41,318 bases of DNA from Gammaproteobacteria bacterium (GCA_023265875.1 JAHFSF010000004.1:1-41318); one strand, 5' to 3'. Shown: positions 8,871 through 20,803, counted from the first letter of the stretch. Numbers and translations are program-made. The notes: generated from the letters alone by a model not told the origin.

Positions 8871-8886
8871 TGCGCTTCCCCTGGAA

Positions 8887-9249
8887 TCAGAACTTGAGGC
8901 CGGCCTCGCGGGCCGCCTCGGCAAGCGCCTTCAGGCGCCCGTGATACTTGAAACCCGAACGATCGAAGGCCACCGAGGTGATGCCGGCCGCCTTGGCGCG
9001 CTCGGCGATCGCGCGGCCGACAGCGGCTGCGGCAACGGCGTTGCCGGTGCCTTTCAATCCGCTCGCGACTTCGTCCTGCACGGTCGAGGCAGCGACGAGC
9101 ACACGGGCGCCGTCCGGCGTCGTCACCTGGGCATAGATGTGCCGTGGCGTGCGGTGCACCGTCAGACGCGCCGTTCCGATCTCGCGGATCTTGGCCCGCG
9201 CGCGGGTCGCGCGCCGCAGGCGCCTGTCCTTCTTGGTGAGCTGTGCCAC
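8887..9249 (-). CDS. rplR: 50S ribosomal protein L18
   Basis: 5S rRNA-binding protein of the central protuberance. [25 protein letters not shown] is the basic tail, then [25 protein letters not shown] and the family C-terminus [26 protein letters not shown]. 120 aa (E. coli 117). The start codon is GTG, with GGAGG five bases upstream. It lies between rplF and rpsE in the spc order. Confidence 0.97.
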   Translation of the reverse strand: MAQLTKKDRRLRRATRARAKIREIGTARLTVHRTPRHIYAQVTTPDGARVLVAASTVQDEVASGLKGTGNAVAAAAVGRAIAERAKAAGITSVAFDRSGFKYHGRLKALAEAAREAGLKF

Positions 9250-9262
9250 AGGAACCTCCGAA

Positions 9263-9802
9263 CTACTTCTTCTTGCCTTCCTTCATGACGATCTTTTCGC
9301 CGGCGTGGCGCACGCCCTTGCCCTTGTAGGGCTCGGGCGGACGGTAGCCGCGGATCTCCGCCGCAACCTGGCCAACCTGCTGCCGGTCGATGCCCTTGAT
9401 GACGATCTCAGTCTGGCTCGGCGTCTCCATCGTGATACCGTCGGGCACCGCGTAGCTGACCGGGTGCGAGTAACCAAGCGTCAGATTCAGGTTCTTGCCC
9501 TGCATCGCCGCGCGGTAACCGACGCCGACCAGTTCGAGCTTGCGCTCGTAGCCCCTGGTGACGCCCGCAACCATGTTCGCCAGGTGCGCCCGCGTCGCAC
9601 CGGCGGTCGCGACCCGTGCCGACGAGTCCTGGCCCCCGGCGACGCCGACCTGCAGCTGCTGCTCCTGCTGCGCAATCGTGATTCCGCGCGCGAGTCGCAG
9701 CGTCAGCGATCCCTTCGCGCCCTTCACGGTCACCGAGTCGGCTGCAAGCGTGGCATTGACGCCTTGCGGCAGTTTGACCGGCAACTTGGCAATTCTGGAC
9801 AT
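9263..9802 (-). CDS. rplF: 50S ribosomal protein L6
   Basis: L6 sits near the sarcin-ricin loop and helps form the factor-binding site for EF-Tu and [36 protein letters not shown] begins the first of two similar domains. The second ends with [50 protein letters not shown], the invariant family tail. 179 aa (E. coli 177). It starts 12 bp after rpsH. Confidence 0.98.
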   Translation of the reverse strand: MSRIAKLPVKLPQGVNATLAADSVTVKGAKGSLTLRLARGITIAQQEQQLQVGVAGGQDSSARVATAGATRAHLANMVAGVTRGYERKLELVGVGYRAAMQGKNLNLTLGYSHPVSYAVPDGITMETPSQTEIVIKGIDRQQVGQVAAEIRGYRPPEPYKGKGVRHAGEKIVMKEGKKK

Positions 9803-9814
9803 GATCCGCGCTCC

Positions 9815-10210
9815 TCAGGCCACGACGCACAGCACTTCGCCGCCCTGGCCAGCGCGGCGTGCCTCGCGGTCGGTCATCACGCCGGCCGGCGTCGATACGA
9901 TCGCAATACCGAGGCCGCCCAGCACCTTCGGCAGGTCATCCTTGCCACGATACAGGCGCAGGCCGGGCCGCGAAGTGCGCTCGAGGCGCTCGATCACCGG
10001 CTTGCCGGCGTGGTACTTCAGCGCAATCGAGAGCGTCGTCCGCCCGCCGTCCTTGCGGACCGCAAAGTCGGCGACATAGCCCTCTTCCTTCAACACGCGG
10101 ACGATCGCGAGCTTGATGCGCGAGGACTGCACCGAAACCTCCGCCTTTCCGGCCGTCTGGCCATTGCGAATACGGGTCAGCAGGTCCGCGATCGGGTCGG
10201 TCATGCTCAT
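9815..10210 (-). CDS. rpsH: 30S ribosomal protein S8
   Basis: Primary 16S rRNA-binding protein; in E. coli it also represses the spc operon at the L5 gene. [18 protein letters not shown] matches E. coli [18 protein letters not shown], which fixes the ATG at 10210 instead of the track start at 10339. 131 aa (E. coli 130). The C-terminal signature [32 protein letters not shown] is complete. GGAG precedes the start, 13 bp after rpsN. Confidence 0.97.
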   Translation of the reverse strand: MSMTDPIADLLTRIRNGQTAGKAEVSVQSSRIKLAIVRVLKEEGYVADFAVRKDGGRTTLSIALKYHAGKPVIERLERTSRPGLRLYRGKDDLPKVLGGLGIAIVSTPAGVMTDREARRAGQGGEVLCVVA

Positions 10211-10223
10211 TTCGTGTCGCTCC

Positions 10224-10529
10224 TCACCAGCTCGCCTTGCGCAGCCCGGGTACGTCGCCGCGCATCGTCGCCTCGCGCAGCTTGACCCGCCCAAGGCCGA
10301 ATTTCCGGTAATTGCCACGCGAACGCCCGGTGATGGCACACCGGTTGCGCTTGCGCGCCGGGCTCGCGTCGCGTGGCTGCTTCTGCAGCGCCTCGATCGC
10401 GGCCATGCGGTCTTCCTGCGACGCCTTCGGGTCGCGGATCTGCTCTTTCAGCAGCGCGCGCTTCGCAGCGTACTTCTTCACCACTTTCGCGCGGCGTTTC
10501 TCGCGCTCGATCATGCTGGTCTTCGCCAT
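10224..10529 (-). CDS. rpsN: 30S ribosomal protein S14 (zinc-free type)
   Basis: S14 in the head of the small subunit. 101 aa, the long form typical of Proteobacteria ([31 protein letters not shown] to [12 protein letters not shown]). The segment [28 protein letters not shown] holds a single cysteine, so this is the zinc-independent form. It lies 3 bp after rplE. Confidence 0.98.
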   Translation of the reverse strand: MAKTSMIEREKRRAKVVKKYAAKRALLKEQIRDPKASQEDRMAAIEALQKQPRDASPARKRNRCAITGRSRGNYRKFGLGRVKLREATMRGDVPGLRKASW

Positions 10530-10532
10530 CGG

Positions 10533-11081
10533 TCACTTCCTGAACGGAAAATTGAAGGCCTCAAGCAGCGCCCGGCCTGACTTGTCGTCGCGCGCGCTGG
10601 TCGTGATCGTGATATCCATGCCGCGCAGCTGGTCGATCTGGTCGTATGCGATCTCGGGGAAGATGATCTGTTCCTTGACCCCGAAGCTGTAATTTCCCTG
10701 GCCGTCGAACGAACGCGGGTTGACCCCGCGGAAGTCCCGGATGCGGGGCATCGCGACATTGATCAGGCGGTCCAGGAACTCGTACATGCGCGCACCGCGC
10801 AGCGTGACCATGCAGCCGACGGCCAGACCCTCGCGGATCTTGAACGTCGCGACCGACTTGCGGGACTTGCGCACCGCGGGTTTCTGGCCCGTGATCTTGG
10901 CAAGGTCCGCGGTCGCCGCATCCATGACCTTCTTGTCGGCGACTGCCTCGCCGACCCCCATGTTCACCGTGATCTTGGTGATGCGCGGCACCTGCATGTC
11001 GTTCACGAGGCCGAGATCCTGGCGGAGCTTCGGCATCACGACCTCGCGGTAGTGCTTGTGCATCCTCGCTGTTGCGGACAT
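10533..11081 (-). CDS. rplE: 50S ribosomal protein L5
   Basis: 5S rRNA-binding protein of the central protuberance; it forms the B1b bridge with S13. [63 protein letters not shown] and the tail [11 protein letters not shown] are the family core, 182 aa in all. The track begins at a GTG (11096); the ATG at 11081 ([15 protein letters not shown]) gives an N-terminus close to E. coli, with a few extra residues. The start is not fully settled because a third ATG (MHKHY) follows. Confidence 0.96.
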   Translation of the reverse strand: MSATARMHKHYREVVMPKLRQDLGLVNDMQVPRITKITVNMGVGEAVADKKVMDAATADLAKITGQKPAVRKSRKSVATFKIREGLAVGCMVTLRGARMYEFLDRLINVAMPRIRDFRGVNPRSFDGQGNYSFGVKEQIIFPEIAYDQIDQLRGMDITITTSARDDKSGRALLEAFNFPFRK

Positions 11082-11098
11082 CTCTCCGGTCTCCACTG

Positions 11099-11416
11099 TC
11101 AGGCGTCAACCACTTCGCCGTTGGATTTGAAAAAACGGACCTTGCGGCCGTCCTCGAGCGATTTCAGGCCGACGCGATCGGCCTTCTTCGTCACGGGGTT
11201 CCACAGCGCCACGTTGGAAGCGTGCAGTGAGGCTTCCCTCTGCACGATCGCGCCGGTCACGCCGCGCGACGGGTTCGGCCGCTGGTGCTTCTTGACCATG
11301 TTGACGTTCTCGACGACCACGCGGCCGTTGTCGAGGACATTGACGACCGTGCCCGTGCGGCCCCTGTCGCGCCCTGTCGTAACAACCACCGTATCGCCCT
11401 TGCGTATCTTTCTCAT
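11099..11416 (-). CDS. rplX: 50S ribosomal protein L24
   Basis: Assembly-initiator protein that binds the 5' end of 23S rRNA, with a KOW domain at its start: [28 protein letters not shown], followed by [42 protein letters not shown]. 105 aa (E. coli 104). Its ATG overlaps the rplN stop in an ATGA, so the two are translationally coupled. Confidence 0.97.
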   Translation of the reverse strand: MRKIRKGDTVVVTTGRDRGRTGTVVNVLDNGRVVVENVNMVKKHQRPNPSRGVTGAIVQREASLHASNVALWNPVTKKADRVGLKSLEDGRKVRFFKSNGEVVDA

Positions 11417-11781
11417 AAGACTTCCGGCGCGAGCGAAATGATCTTCATGAATTGCACGTTGCGCAGCTCGCGAGTCACCGGCCCGAATATGCGGGTCCCG
11501 ATCGGCTCGAGCTTGTTGGTCAACAACACTGCCGCGTTGCCGTCGAACCGGATCAGCGACCCGTCCGGGCGGCGTACCCCGCTGCGCGTGCGCACGACCA
11601 CGGCATCGTAGACCTCGCCTTTCTTGACCTTGCCGCGCGGAATGGCGTCCTTGATGCTGACCTTGATGACGTCACCGACCGCGGCGTAGCGACGCTTCGT
11701 CCCGCCCATGACCTTGATGCACATCAGCTCGCGGGCGCCGGAATTGTCCGCCGCCTGCAAGCGCGTCCTGAGCTGGATCAT
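11413..11781 (-). CDS. rplN: 50S ribosomal protein L14
   Basis: L14 lies at the subunit interface. [46 protein letters not shown] is the highly conserved start, and LNR-type contacts end with [16 protein letters not shown]. 122 aa, near the E. coli length (123). The track start at 11958 lies within rpsQ; the ATG at 11781 is the family start. E. coli has a separate spc promoter before this gene, but here the rpsQ-rplN gap is only 19 bp and I see none. Confidence 0.98.
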   Translation of the reverse strand: MIQLRTRLQAADNSGARELMCIKVMGGTKRRYAAVGDVIKVSIKDAIPRGKVKKGEVYDAVVVRTRSGVRRPDGSLIRFDGNAAVLLTNKLEPIGTRIFGPVTRELRNVQFMKIISLAPEVL

Positions 11782-11800
11782 TGCCCCGCCCTCCCGGCGC

Positions 11801-12085
11801 TCATTCCGCCGGCGCGCGCTCGATGACGCGCACCAGCCGCCATGCCTTGTGCCGCGACAGCGGCCGGCACTCGGCAATAGCCACCGTGTCGCCCTCGCGA
11901 CATTCGTTGTTCTCGTCGTGCGCGAGCAGCTTGGTCGTGCGCCGCACGTACTTGCCATAGGTCTCGTGCCTGACCAGCCGCTCGACCTCGACCGAGATCG
12001 TCTTGTTCATCCTGTTGCTGACGACCGTGCCGGTCAGCGTCTTCGCTGACCTCACCGCCGCCTGCGCCGGTGTCGATTCGGTCAT
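11801..12085 (-). CDS. rpsQ: 30S ribosomal protein S17
   Basis: Small-subunit assembly protein with an OB fold. [73 protein letters not shown] is the whole domain. 94 aa from the ATG at 12085, with a 12-residue N-terminal extension ([12 protein letters not shown]) compared with E. coli (84 aa). The track uses the adjacent GTG at 12088; the ATG has better spacing from GGGGGTAA. The start overlaps the rpmC stop. Confidence 0.95.
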   Translation of the reverse strand: MTESTPAQAAVRSAKTLTGTVVSNRMNKTISVEVERLVRHETYGKYVRRTTKLLAHDENNECREGDTVAIAECRPLSRHKAWRLVRVIERAPAE

Positions 12086-12297
12086 CACGTCTTACCCCCG
12101 GCGCGGCCGCCGCGCCCGAGTTCGTTCAGCACGGTCTTGACCCGTGCGATGTTCTTCCTGGCCTTGCCGTGCTGGTCCGGCCGCGCCGGTTGCCCGGATG
12201 CCGACGCCATCCGCAGGTTGAACTGTTCCTTGCGCAGCGCGAGCAGCTCGCTGCGAAGTTCCGCCACGCTCTTGCTGCGCAGATCCTTGATGCCCAT
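12085..12297 (-). CDS. rpmC: 50S ribosomal protein L29
   Basis: A small two-helix protein at the tunnel exit, beside L23, where trigger factor and SRP dock. [36 protein letters not shown] is the family sequence; 70 aa (E. coli 63). The C-terminus is a short basic extension. Its ATG overlaps the rplP stop by one base and its stop overlaps the rpsQ start, so the three genes are coupled. Confidence 0.97.
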   Translation of the reverse strand: MGIKDLRSKSVAELRSELLALRKEQFNLRMASASGQPARPDQHGKARKNIARVKTVLNELGRGGRAGGKT

Positions 12298-12710
12298 CAG
12301 CGCACCTGCCGTTTGACGAAGGCGGTGGCGACCGAGAGTTTTGCCGCCGCCAGCTTGAATGCCTCGCGCGCCGTCGACTCCGGCACGCCCTCGATCTCGA
12401 ACAGCACCTTGCCCGGGGTCACTTTCGCGACCCAGTACTCGACATTGCCCTTGCCACTGCCCATGCGGACTTCGAGCGGTTTCTTCGTGATCGGCACGTC
12501 CGGGAACACGCGGATCCAGATCTGCCCGCCGCGCTTGACGTAGCGCGTCATCGCACGGCGCGCCGCCTCGATCTCACGCGCGGTCATGCGCGAGCGATCC
12601 ATGGCCTTCAGCCCGTAATCGCCATACGCTACCGAGCTGCCGCGCATCGCCATGCCGGACAGGTTGCCCTTGAACATCTTGCGGTACTTGGTCCGCTTCG
12701 GTTGCATCAT
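12297..12710 (-). CDS. rplP: 50S ribosomal protein L16
   Basis: L16 organises the A-site tRNA region of the large subunit. [37 protein letters not shown] aligns with E. coli MLQPKRTKFRKM, fixing the ATG at 12710. [49 protein letters not shown] follows, including the Arg region hydroxylated in some bacteria. 137 aa (E. coli 136). Confidence 0.97.
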   Translation of the reverse strand: MMQPKRTKYRKMFKGNLSGMAMRGSSVAYGDYGLKAMDRSRMTAREIEAARRAMTRYVKRGGQIWIRVFPDVPITKKPLEVRMGSGKGNVEYWVAKVTPGKVLFEIEGVPESTAREAFKLAAAKLSVATAFVKRQVR

Positions 12711-12729
12711 GTCCCGTGGTCCCCTGGAT

Positions 12730-13437
12730 TCAGCCGGCAGCCGGCTCGGCCGCGACCGGCTTGTCCTGCGCCTCGACCACTTCGGCCTCGGCTTCCTCGC
12801 GGTCGAACACCTCGCCCTTGAAGACCCAGACCTTGACGCCAATGACCCCATAGGTCGTGCGCGCCTCGGCCAGGCCATAATCAATGTCGGCGCGGAACGT
12901 ATGCAGCGGGACGCGGCCCTCGCGAGTCCACTCGGAGCGCGAGATCTCGGCGCCATTCAGCCGCCCCGCGATCCGCACCTTGACGCCCAGCGCGCCGCTG
13001 CGCATCGTGTTCGTCACCGCACGCTTCATCGCGCGCCGGAACATCACCCGCTTTTCGATCTGCTGCGCGATGCTCTCTGCGACCAGCTGCGCGTCGAGTT
13101 CGGGCTTCCTGATCTCGGCAATGTTGAGCCGCACGTCGGTGACCGCCATCTTCATCAGCCTGGCCACCTCGACCCGGAGTTTCTCGATGTCCTCGCCCTT
13201 GCGGCCGATCACGATGCCGGGGCGGGCCGTGTGGATCGTGATATTGGCCTTGCGGGCCGCGCGCTCGAGCTGGATGCGGCTGACCGAAGCATCGGCCAGC
13301 TTCTTCCTGAGGAAATCACGCACCTTCCAGTCGGAATGCAGGTGCGACGGATAACTCCTGGTATCCGCGAACCAACGGGAATTCCACTCGCGCGTGATGC
13401 CGAGCCGCATGCCGATCGGGTTGACCTTCTGACCCAT
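12730..13437 (-). CDS. rpsC: 30S ribosomal protein S3
   Basis: S3 at the mRNA entry channel. [25 protein letters not shown] opens it; the KH domain carries [18 protein letters not shown] (GxxG loop GRKG); the C-terminal domain has [31 protein letters not shown]. 235 aa (E. coli 233). The acidic Ala/Glu tail is common in this family. The track start at 13752 extends into rplV; the ATG at 13437 follows GGAG. Confidence 0.97.
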   Translation of the reverse strand: MGQKVNPIGMRLGITREWNSRWFADTRSYPSHLHSDWKVRDFLRKKLADASVSRIQLERAARKANITIHTARPGIVIGRKGEDIEKLRVEVARLMKMAVTDVRLNIAEIRKPELDAQLVAESIAQQIEKRVMFRRAMKRAVTNTMRSGALGVKVRIAGRLNGAEISRSEWTREGRVPLHTFRADIDYGLAEARTTYGVIGVKVWVFKGEVFDREEAEAEVVEAQDKPVAAEPAAG

Positions 13438-13460
13438 GTACTGCTCCGTTCGTCCTTGTC

Positions 13461-13799
13461 TTACCGGGCCCCGTCGGCCACGGTCACCTTGATGTGGCTC
13501 AACCGCTTGATGATGCGGTTGCCACGGCCCTTTGCCCGCGCGTGAAAACGCTTTGCCACCGGCGCCGTAGCAACCTCGATGCGCGCGATTTTCAGCTCGT
13601 CGATGTCGGCTCCGAGGTTGTGCTCGGCATTTGCGATGGCCGATTCCAGCACCTTGCGGACGATGCGCGCGCCCTTCCTGGGCGTGAACGCAAGCACCGA
13701 CAGCGCCTGCCCGACCGGCTGGCCACGCACCAGGTCGGCCACCAGGCGGCATTTCTGCGGTGAGATGCGCGCGTGACGCAAAATTGCTGACACCTGCAT
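13461..13799 (-). CDS. rplV: 50S ribosomal protein L22
   Basis: L22 lines the peptide exit tunnel with its long beta hairpin. [33 protein letters not shown] and [22 protein letters not shown] are family blocks; the tunnel loop is [27 protein letters not shown]. 112 aa (E. coli 110). The ATG at 13799 is chosen; it lies 4 bp after the rpsS stop. Confidence 0.97.
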   Translation of the reverse strand: MQVSAILRHARISPQKCRLVADLVRGQPVGQALSVLAFTPRKGARIVRKVLESAIANAEHNLGADIDELKIARIEVATAPVAKRFHARAKGRGNRIIKRLSHIKVTVADGAR

Positions 13800-13803
13800 C
13801 GCG

Positions 13804-14085
13804 TTACTCCGTCGTCTCGACTTTCTTGACCGATGAATGGCTCTTGAAAATCCGCGTCGGCGCAAACTCGCCGAGCTTGTGTCCGACCATGTTCTCGGTG
13901 ACCAGCACCGGCACGTGCTGACGGCCGTTGTGCACGGCAATCGTCAGTCCAACCATGTCGGGCAGGATCATCGAGCGGCGCGACCAGGTCTTGATCGGCC
14001 GGCGGTCGTTCTTGTCGCGGGCCGCCTGCACCTTCTTCGCGAGGTGCAGGTCCACGAATGGGCCCTTCCTGAGGGAACGTGACAT
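13804..14085 (-). CDS. rpsS: 30S ribosomal protein S19
   Basis: Head protein that pairs with S13 and bridges to the large subunit. [80 protein letters not shown] is complete; 93 aa (E. coli 92). The supplied ORF runs upstream into rplB; the true start is the ATG at 14085. Confidence 0.98.
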   Translation of the reverse strand: MSRSLRKGPFVDLHLAKKVQAARDKNDRRPIKTWSRRSMILPDMVGLTIAVHNGRQHVPVLVTENMVGHKLGEFAPTRIFKSHSSVKKVETTE

Positions 14086-14090
14086 TTCGC

Positions 14091-14924
14091 TTACGCTCCT
14101 TTCTTGCGCCTGCGCACGATGAATGCATCGGTGCGCTTGTTGCTGCGCGTCTTCTTGCCCTTCGTGTGCCAGCCCCATGGCGACACCGGATGCGGGTTGC
14201 CCTGCCCGGAGCGGCCCTCGCCGCCGCCGTGCGGATGATCGACCGGGTTCATGACGACACCGCGCACCGTCGGCCGGATGCCGCGCCAGCGCTTCGCCCC
14301 GGCCTTGCCGAAGTTGCGCAGGTTGTGCTCGTCGTTGCCGATCTCGCCGATCGTCGCGCGGCATTCCACGCTGACCTTGCGGGTCTCGCCGGACTTCAGC
14401 CGCAGGAGCGCATTGCCGCCCTCGCGGCCCGTGTACTGCGCGGAGTTGCCCGCGGCGCGCGCGATCTGCCCGCCCTTGCCCGGCTTCAACTCGATGTTGT
14501 GAACCAGCGAGCCGACCGGCACGTGCCGAAGCGGCATCGCGTTGCCGGACCGGATCGGTGAATCGACGCCGGACTGCAGCTCGTCGCCGGTCTGCACGCC
14601 CTTCGGGGCGAGGATGTAGCGACGCTCGCCATCCCTGTACAGCAGCAGCGCGATGTACGCGGAGCGGTTCGGGTCGTACTCGAGGTGCTCGACCTTCGCC
14701 GGGATGCCGTCCTTGTCGCGGCGGAAGTCGATCATCCGGTAGTTGTGCTTGTGGCCTCCGCCCTTGTGCCGCGTGGTCAGGCGCCCGGCGTTGTTGCGTC
14801 CGCCCGTGGACCTGTGGCCGGCGACGAGCGCGCGCACCGGCTCGCCGCGATGCAGCTGCGAGCGATCGGGGCGCAGCTGGAAGCGGGTGCCCGGCGAAGT
14901 CGGCTTCAGTTTCTTCAGTGCCAT
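14091..14924 (-). CDS. rplB: 50S ribosomal protein L2
   Basis: L2 is required for subunit association and lies close to the peptidyl transferase centre. [22 protein letters not shown] opens it. The conserved His-containing loop is seen as [36 protein letters not shown]. 277 aa (E. coli 273). It sits between rplW and rpsS with short gaps. Confidence 0.98.
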   Translation of the reverse strand: MALKKLKPTSPGTRFQLRPDRSQLHRGEPVRALVAGHRSTGGRNNAGRLTTRHKGGGHKHNYRMIDFRRDKDGIPAKVEHLEYDPNRSAYIALLLYRDGERRYILAPKGVQTGDELQSGVDSPIRSGNAMPLRHVPVGSLVHNIELKPGKGGQIARAAGNSAQYTGREGGNALLRLKSGETRKVSVECRATIGEIGNDEHNLRNFGKAGAKRWRGIRPTVRGVVMNPVDHPHGGGEGRSGQGNPHPVSPWGWHTKGKKTRSNKRTDAFIVRRRKKGA

Positions 14925-14953
14925 GATCGTGTCCTGTGTCCCGTGCGCCGCGC

Positions 14954-15265
14954 TCAGGCGCGCTCGGCGCCGCCCATCTCGATCGCCTGGCCTGCGGCCA
15001 GACGCACGTAGGCCTTCTTCCAGTCCGAGCGCCGGCCCGGCGTGCGCCCGAAGCGCCTGCTCTTGCCGGCCTGGTTGACGACCCTCACGGTGTCGACCTT
15101 GACCTCGAACATGAACTCGACGGCCGCGCGGATCTCCGGCTTGGTCGCATCGGTACGCACCCGGAACACGTACTGGTTGCCGAGCGGGGCGATGCGGGCG
15201 CTCTTTTCCGACACGTGCGGCGCAATCAGTACGTTGGTCAGCCGTTCCTTCGAATAGCCGCTCAT
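14954..15265 (-). CDS. rplW: 50S ribosomal protein L23
   Basis: Exit-site protein that docks trigger factor and [90 protein letters not shown]; 103 aa (E. coli 100). The Glu in the VSEKS motif, used for trigger factor binding in E. coli, is present. Its ATG overlaps the rplD stop (ATGA). Confidence 0.97.
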   Translation of the reverse strand: MSGYSKERLTNVLIAPHVSEKSARIAPLGNQYVFRVRTDATKPEIRAAVEFMFEVKVDTVRVVNQAGKSRRFGRTPGRRSDWKKAYVRLAAGQAIEMGGAERA

Positions 15266-15876
15266 GCCAGCCTCGCCTCGAGCATGCGCAGCGCAGCGAC
15301 GGTGGCCAGCACCTTCTCGTAGCGCGCGAGCGACAGCGGATCGAGGCTCGCGACCGGCAGCACGTCGACGCCTACGAGGTTGCGCGATGCAAGGTGCAGC
15401 TTCTCGTCGTAGGCCTCGATCAGGATCAGCACGTTCTCGAGGCCGAGCTCGGCGAGTTTGCCGACCAGCATCCGTGTCTTCGGCGCCTCGAGCTCGAGCG
15501 TTCCGGTCACCAGCAACCGGTCCTGGCGCGCGAGTTCCGACAACATCGAGCGGATCGCACCGCGGTACATCTTGCGGTTGACTTTCTGCGCATGGCTTCG
15601 CGGCTTGGCCGCGAATGCGCGGCCGCCGCCGACCCAGATCGGGCTCCTGATCGAGCCTGCCCTCGCGCTGCCCGTGCCTTTCTGATTCCACGGCTTCTTG
15701 CCGCCGCCGCGGACCTGGGCGCGCGTTTTCTGCGCCTTGGTGCCGGAGCGGCCCGCGGCCGCGTAGGCGGTCAGCACCTGATGGATCAGCGGCTCGTTGA
15801 ATTCACGGCCGAAGGTTGCATCGCTGACATCGATCTCGGAGCCGGACGCCCCGCCATTTACCAGCTTCAGCTTCAT
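15262..15876 (-). CDS. rplD: 50S ribosomal protein L4
   Basis: Tunnel-wall protein and, in E. coli, the autogenous repressor of the S10 operon. [79 protein letters not shown] is the conserved N-terminal half with the tunnel loop, and the Rossmann-like domain follows. 204 aa (E. coli 201). The ATG at 15876 is preferred over the track start at 15981. Confidence 0.97.
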   Translation of the reverse strand: MKLKLVNGGASGSEIDVSDATFGREFNEPLIHQVLTAYAAAGRSGTKAQKTRAQVRGGGKKPWNQKGTGSARAGSIRSPIWVGGGRAFAAKPRSHAQKVNRKMYRGAIRSMLSELARQDRLLVTGTLELEAPKTRMLVGKLAELGLENVLILIEAYDEKLHLASRNLVGVDVLPVASLDPLSLARYEKVLATVAALRMLEARLA

Positions 15877-15892
15877 CGCTAGCGCCTCTCCG

Positions 15893-16573
15893 TCACTTCT
15901 TCGCCGGGGCCACGTACTTGCGGCGCTTGCCCGCCGCGGCCTTGACCGACGGCCTGATGACGACGCGCCCGCCCGGGGCACCGGGCACCGACCCGCTGAC
16001 CAGCAGCAGATTGCGTGCCACGTCCACCTGGACGACCTTCAGGTTCTCCTCGGTGCGGCGCACGCCGCCCATGCGGCCGGCCATGCGCTTGCCGGGAAAC
16101 ACCCGGCCCGGTGTCTGGCGCTGGCCGATCGAGCCAGGCGAGCGATGCGACACCGAGTTGCCGTGGCTCGCATAGCCGCCGGCGAAACCGTGCCGCTTCA
16201 TGACGCCGGCGTAGCCCTTGCCGACCGTCGTGCCGGTCACGTCGATGACCTGGCCGGCCTCGAACATGTCGACCTTCAGTTCAGCGCCGGGCTTCAGTTC
16301 AGCGCCCTCGCCCGCGGCGAGGCGGAATTCGACCATGCCCGTGCCGGGCAGGACGGCTGCTTTCGCGTAATGGCCCGCAGCGGGTTTCGTGACCCGGGAG
16401 GCGCGACGGGCACCAAAGGTGACCTGGATGGCGCGATAGCCGTCCGGACGGACATCCTTCAGCTGCACGATGCGGTTCGGCAGCGCTTCGATGACCGTCA
16501 CCGACACGGCATCGCCCGCGTCGCTGAAAACCCGAGTCATGCCGGCCTTGCGGCCGACCAGACCTATGGTCAT
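15893..16573 (-). CDS. rplC: 50S ribosomal protein L3
   Basis: Assembly-initiator protein that reaches toward the peptidyl transferase centre. [20 protein letters not shown] starts it; the loop near the centre is [43 protein letters not shown], including the Gln that is methylated in E. coli. 226 aa against 209, the surplus being a basic tail ([15 protein letters not shown]) and short insertions. It is separated from rpsJ by 103 bp, the largest gap within the S10-spc group. Confidence 0.97.
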   Translation of the reverse strand: MTIGLVGRKAGMTRVFSDAGDAVSVTVIEALPNRIVQLKDVRPDGYRAIQVTFGARRASRVTKPAAGHYAKAAVLPGTGMVEFRLAAGEGAELKPGAELKVDMFEAGQVIDVTGTTVGKGYAGVMKRHGFAGGYASHGNSVSHRSPGSIGQRQTPGRVFPGKRMAGRMGGVRRTEENLKVVQVDVARNLLLVSGSVPGAPGGRVVIRPSVKAAAGKRRKYVAPAKK

Positions 16574-16643
16574 GATTTATATCCTTTTTACACTGCACCG
16601 GCTGCAATTGGCCGATGCTGTCCCAACTCATCCGATCAGGGCG

Positions 16644-16670
16644 AAAAAGAGCCGCGTAGTATAGCGGCCC
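16644..16670 (-). terminator. terminator-like hairpin after rpsJ
   Basis: On the minus strand GGGCCGC, an 8-base loop TATACTAC, then GCGGCTC and TTTTT. The stem is 7 bp with one G-T pair, and its 3' arm runs into five T residues, 7 bp past the rpsJ stop. It could trim or attenuate transcripts entering rplC. The same bases contain a -10 box (see the overlapping promoter entry), so the two readings compete. Confidence 0.55.
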
Positions 16671-16685
16671 GCCACTTCAGTTCAA
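16658..16685 (-). promoter_or_regulatory. candidate promoter for the rplC-distal S10 genes
   Basis: TTGAAC, 16 bases, TATACT on the minus strand. The -35 overlaps the last codons of rpsJ and the -10 lies in the loop of the hairpin at 16644-16670. Transcription would start near 16651 and give a leader of about 78 bases before the rplC ATG. Confidence 0.55.
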
Positions 16686-16991
16686 CTTGATCTGCACGTC
16701 CACGCCGGCCGGCAACTCGAGGCGCATCAACGCGTCCACGGTCTTGTCGGTCGGATTGAGGATGTCCATCAGCCGCTTGTGCGTGCGCAGTTCGTACTGG
16801 TCCCGCGCATCCTTGTCGACATGCGGGGAAACCAGCAGCGTGAAGCGCTCGATCTTGGTCGGCAACGGCACCGGCCCGCGCACGGTCGCACCGGTCCGCC
16901 GCGCGGTCTCGACGATCTCGCGCGCCGAGGTGTCGATCAGCTTGTGATCGAAAGCCTTCAGGCGGATGCGGATATTCTGGCTCGTTGCCAT
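16677..16991 (-). CDS. rpsJ: 30S ribosomal protein S10 (NusE)
   Basis: S10 is a head protein and, as NusE, pairs with NusB in antitermination complexes and links NusG to the ribosome. [77 protein letters not shown] is family sequence; 104 aa (E. coli 103). Two adjacent ATGs exist (16994, 16991); AAGG is better spaced for the second. It starts only about 9 bp after tuf, so tuf and rpsJ are cotranscribed. Confidence 0.97.
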   Translation of the reverse strand: MATSQNIRIRLKAFDHKLIDTSAREIVETARRTGATVRGPVPLPTKIERFTLLVSPHVDKDARDQYELRTHKRLMDILNPTDKTVDALMRLELPAGVDVQIKLN

Positions 16992-17000
16992 CATTGCACC

Positions 17001-18191
<1,191 letters not shown>

Positions 18192-18201
18192 GACGTATTC
18201 C

Positions 18202-20295
18202 TCAGGATGCCTTCTTCATGACCGCCTCGGCGACGTTGTTCGGCACCTCGACGTATTTCTTGAATTCCATCGTAAACGTGGCGCGCCCCTGACTCATCGA
18301 GCGCACGCTGGTCGCATAGCCGAACATCTCGGCCAGCGGCACCTCGGCCGTGACGATCTTGCCGGACGGCGATTCGTCCATGCCGGTAATCTGGCCGCGG
18401 CGGCGATTCAGGTCGCCGATCACGTCGCCGGAGTATTCCTCGGGCGTGACGACCTCGACATTCATGATCGGCTCGAGCAGCACCGGCTTCGCCTTCGCAA
18501 AGCCTTCCTTGAACGCCATGCTGCCGGCGATCTTGAAGGCCATTTCGTTCGAATCGACGTCGTGGTAGGAGCCGTCGGTGATCGCAACCCGCACGTCGAC
18601 GATCGGGAAACCGGCTATCACGCCGGTCAGCAGCGCTTCCTTGACGCCCTTGTCCACGGCCGGGATGTACTCGCGCGGCACCGTGCCGCCGACGATCTCA
18701 TTGACGAACTCGTAGCCCTTGCCTTCCGGCAGCGGCTCGAGGCGCAGCCAGACGTGGCCATACTGCCCGCGGCCGCCGGTCTGGCGCACGAACTTGCCTT
18801 CCTGCTCGACGGTCCTGCGGATCGTCTCGCGGTACGCGACCTGCGGCTTGCCGACGCCGGCCTCGACCTTGAATTCGCGCTTCATGCGGTCGACGATTAT
18901 CTCGAGGTGCAGCTCGCCCATGCCGGAGATGATTGTCTGCCCGGACTCGGCGTCGCTGGAAACGCGGAATGACGGGTCTTCCTTGGCGAGACGCTGCAGT
19001 GCGATGCCCATCTTCTCCTGGTCGGCCTTGGTCTTCGGCTCGACGGCAACCGAGATCACCGGCTCCGGAAATTCCATCTTCTCGAGGACGATGATTTCGT
19101 CCGGGTCGCAGAGCGTGTCGCCGGTCGTCACGTCCTTCAGGCCCACGGCCGCCGCGATGTCGCCGGCGCGGACTTCCTTGATTTCCGCGCGCTCGCTCGC
19201 GTGCATCTGCAGCAGGCGGCCGATGCGCTCCTTGCGCGTGCGGTTCGGCACGTAGACCTGGTCGCCCGAGTTCAGCGTGCCGGAATAGACCCGGAAAAAC
19301 GTCAGGTTGCCGACGAACGGGTCATTCAGGATCTTGAACGCCAGCGCCGAGAATGGCTCCTCGTCCGTGGACTTGCGGGTGATTTCCCCGCCTTCCTCGG
19401 TCTGGCCGCGCACGTCCGGGACCTCGGTCGGCGAAGGCATGTACTCGATGACCGCGTCGAGCACGGCCTGCACGCCCTTGTTCTTGAATGCGGATCCGCA
19501 GGTAACGAGGCAGATTTCGTTCCTGATCGCGCGCTCGCGCAGCCCGCGGCGCACGTCATCGGTGGGGAGGGTGCCTTCCTCGAGGTACCGGTGCAGCAGC
19601 TCCTCGTTCCCCTCGGCGGCCGCTTCGATCATCCTGGTGCGGTACTCCTCGCACTCGGCTTTCATGTCCCCGGGGATGTCCCGGAACTCGAAGCTCATTC
19701 CCTGGGTCTCGTCGTCCCACCAGATCGACTTCATGCGGACCAGATCGACCACACCCGAGAATTTTTCCTCGGCGCCGACCGGCAGCTGGATGATGACTGG
19801 ATTCCCCTTCAGCCGCGTCCGGATCTGGTCCACGCAGCGCAGGAAATTGGCGCCGGCGCGGTCCATCTTGTTGATGAAGGCGATGCGCGGCACCCGGTAC
19901 TTGTTCATCTGCCGCCAGACCGTCTCGGACTGGGGCTGCACGCCGGAGACGGCGCAGTAGACCGCGACCGCGCTGTCCAGCACGCGCAGGCTGCGCTCCA
20001 CCTCGATCGTGAAATCGACGTGGCCGGGCGTATCGATGATATTGATGCGGTGCTCGGGGAAGTGGTTGTCCATCCCCTTCCAGAAACAGGTCGTCGCCGC
20101 GGCGGTAATCGTGATGCCGCGCTCCTGCTCCTGTTCCATGTAGTCCATCACCGCGGCGCCGTCGTGCACCTCGCCGATCTTGTGCGACACGCCCGTGTAG
20201 AACAGCACGCGCTCGGTAGTCGTCGTCTTCCCGGCGTCGATGTGCGCCGAGATGCCGATGTTCCGATAGTGCTCGATCGGGGTCGTGCGCGGCAT
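18202..20295 (-). CDS. fusA: elongation factor G
   Basis: EF-G GTPase that drives ribosomal translocation and, with RRF, recycling. [35 protein letters not shown] holds the P loop; DTPGHVDF and NKMDRAG are the other G motifs. Domains II to V follow, with domain IV near [17 protein letters not shown] and the C-terminal [55 protein letters not shown]. 697 aa (E. coli 704). It is the canonical fusA1 by position, after rpsG. Confidence 0.98.
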   Translation of the reverse strand: MPRTTPIEHYRNIGISAHIDAGKTTTTERVLFYTGVSHKIGEVHDGAAVMDYMEQEQERGITITAAATTCFWKGMDNHFPEHRINIIDTPGHVDFTIEVERSLRVLDSAVAVYCAVSGVQPQSETVWRQMNKYRVPRIAFINKMDRAGANFLRCVDQIRTRLKGNPVIIQLPVGAEEKFSGVVDLVRMKSIWWDDETQGMSFEFRDIPGDMKAECEEYRTRMIEAAAEGNEELLHRYLEEGTLPTDDVRRGLRERAIRNEICLVTCGSAFKNKGVQAVLDAVIEYMPSPTEVPDVRGQTEEGGEITRKSTDEEPFSALAFKILNDPFVGNLTFFRVYSGTLNSGDQVYVPNRTRKERIGRLLQMHASERAEIKEVRAGDIAAAVGLKDVTTGDTLCDPDEIIVLEKMEFPEPVISVAVEPKTKADQEKMGIALQRLAKEDPSFRVSSDAESGQTIISGMGELHLEIIVDRMKREFKVEAGVGKPQVAYRETIRRTVEQEGKFVRQTGGRGQYGHVWLRLEPLPEGKGYEFVNEIVGGTVPREYIPAVDKGVKEALLTGVIAGFPIVDVRVAITDGSYHDVDSNEMAFKIAGSMAFKEGFAKAKPVLLEPIMNVEVVTPEEYSGDVIGDLNRRRGQITGMDESPSGKIVTAEVPLAEMFGYATSVRSMSQGRATFTMEFKKYVEVPNNVAEAVMKKAS

Positions 20296-20305
20296 GGCCG
20301 TTCCA

Positions 20306-20785
20306 TTACCAGCGGTAATGTGCGAACGCCTTGTTGGCGTCCGCCATCCGGTGCGTGTCCTCGCGCTTGCGCACCGCGGTGCCGCGGTTCTCGGCAGCGT
20401 CCATCAGTTCATGCGCCAGCCGGTGCGCCATCGACTTCTCGCTGCGCGCACCCGCGGCTTCGATCAGCCAGCGCATGGCCAGCGTCTGGCGGCGCTGCGG
20501 GCGGACTTCGACCGGCACCTGGTAGGTCGCGCCGCCGACCCGTCGCGACTTGACTTCGACCGCCGGCTTCACGTTTTCGAGCGCGGTCGACAGCAGCTCG
20601 AGCGCGGCGTCGCCCTGGCGGCCCGTCTTCTCGGAGATCCGGTCGATCGCGCCGTAGACGATCTTCTCGGCGGCCGACTTCTTGCCGCTGTCCATGACCA
20701 TGTTCATGAACTTGGCCAGCATCTCGCTGCCGAACTTCGGGTCCGGGAGCACGACGCGCGTCGGTGCCTGGGTGCGACGGGACAT
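20306..20785 (-). CDS. rpsG: 30S ribosomal protein S7
   Basis: Primary assembly protein of the 30S head; in E. coli it represses the str operon. [46 protein letters not shown] and [34 protein letters not shown]-like blocks identify it. 159 aa; the C-terminus KAFAHYRW is the short form. It begins 18 bp after rpsL. Confidence 0.98.
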   Translation of the reverse strand: MSRRTQAPTRVVLPDPKFGSEMLAKFMNMVMDSGKKSAAEKIVYGAIDRISEKTGRQGDAALELLSTALENVKPAVEVKSRRVGGATYQVPVEVRPQRRQTLAMRWLIEAAGARSEKSMAHRLAHELMDAAENRGTAVRKREDTHRMADANKAFAHYRW

Positions 20786-20803
20786 GGAATCTACCCCTGT
20801 TCC

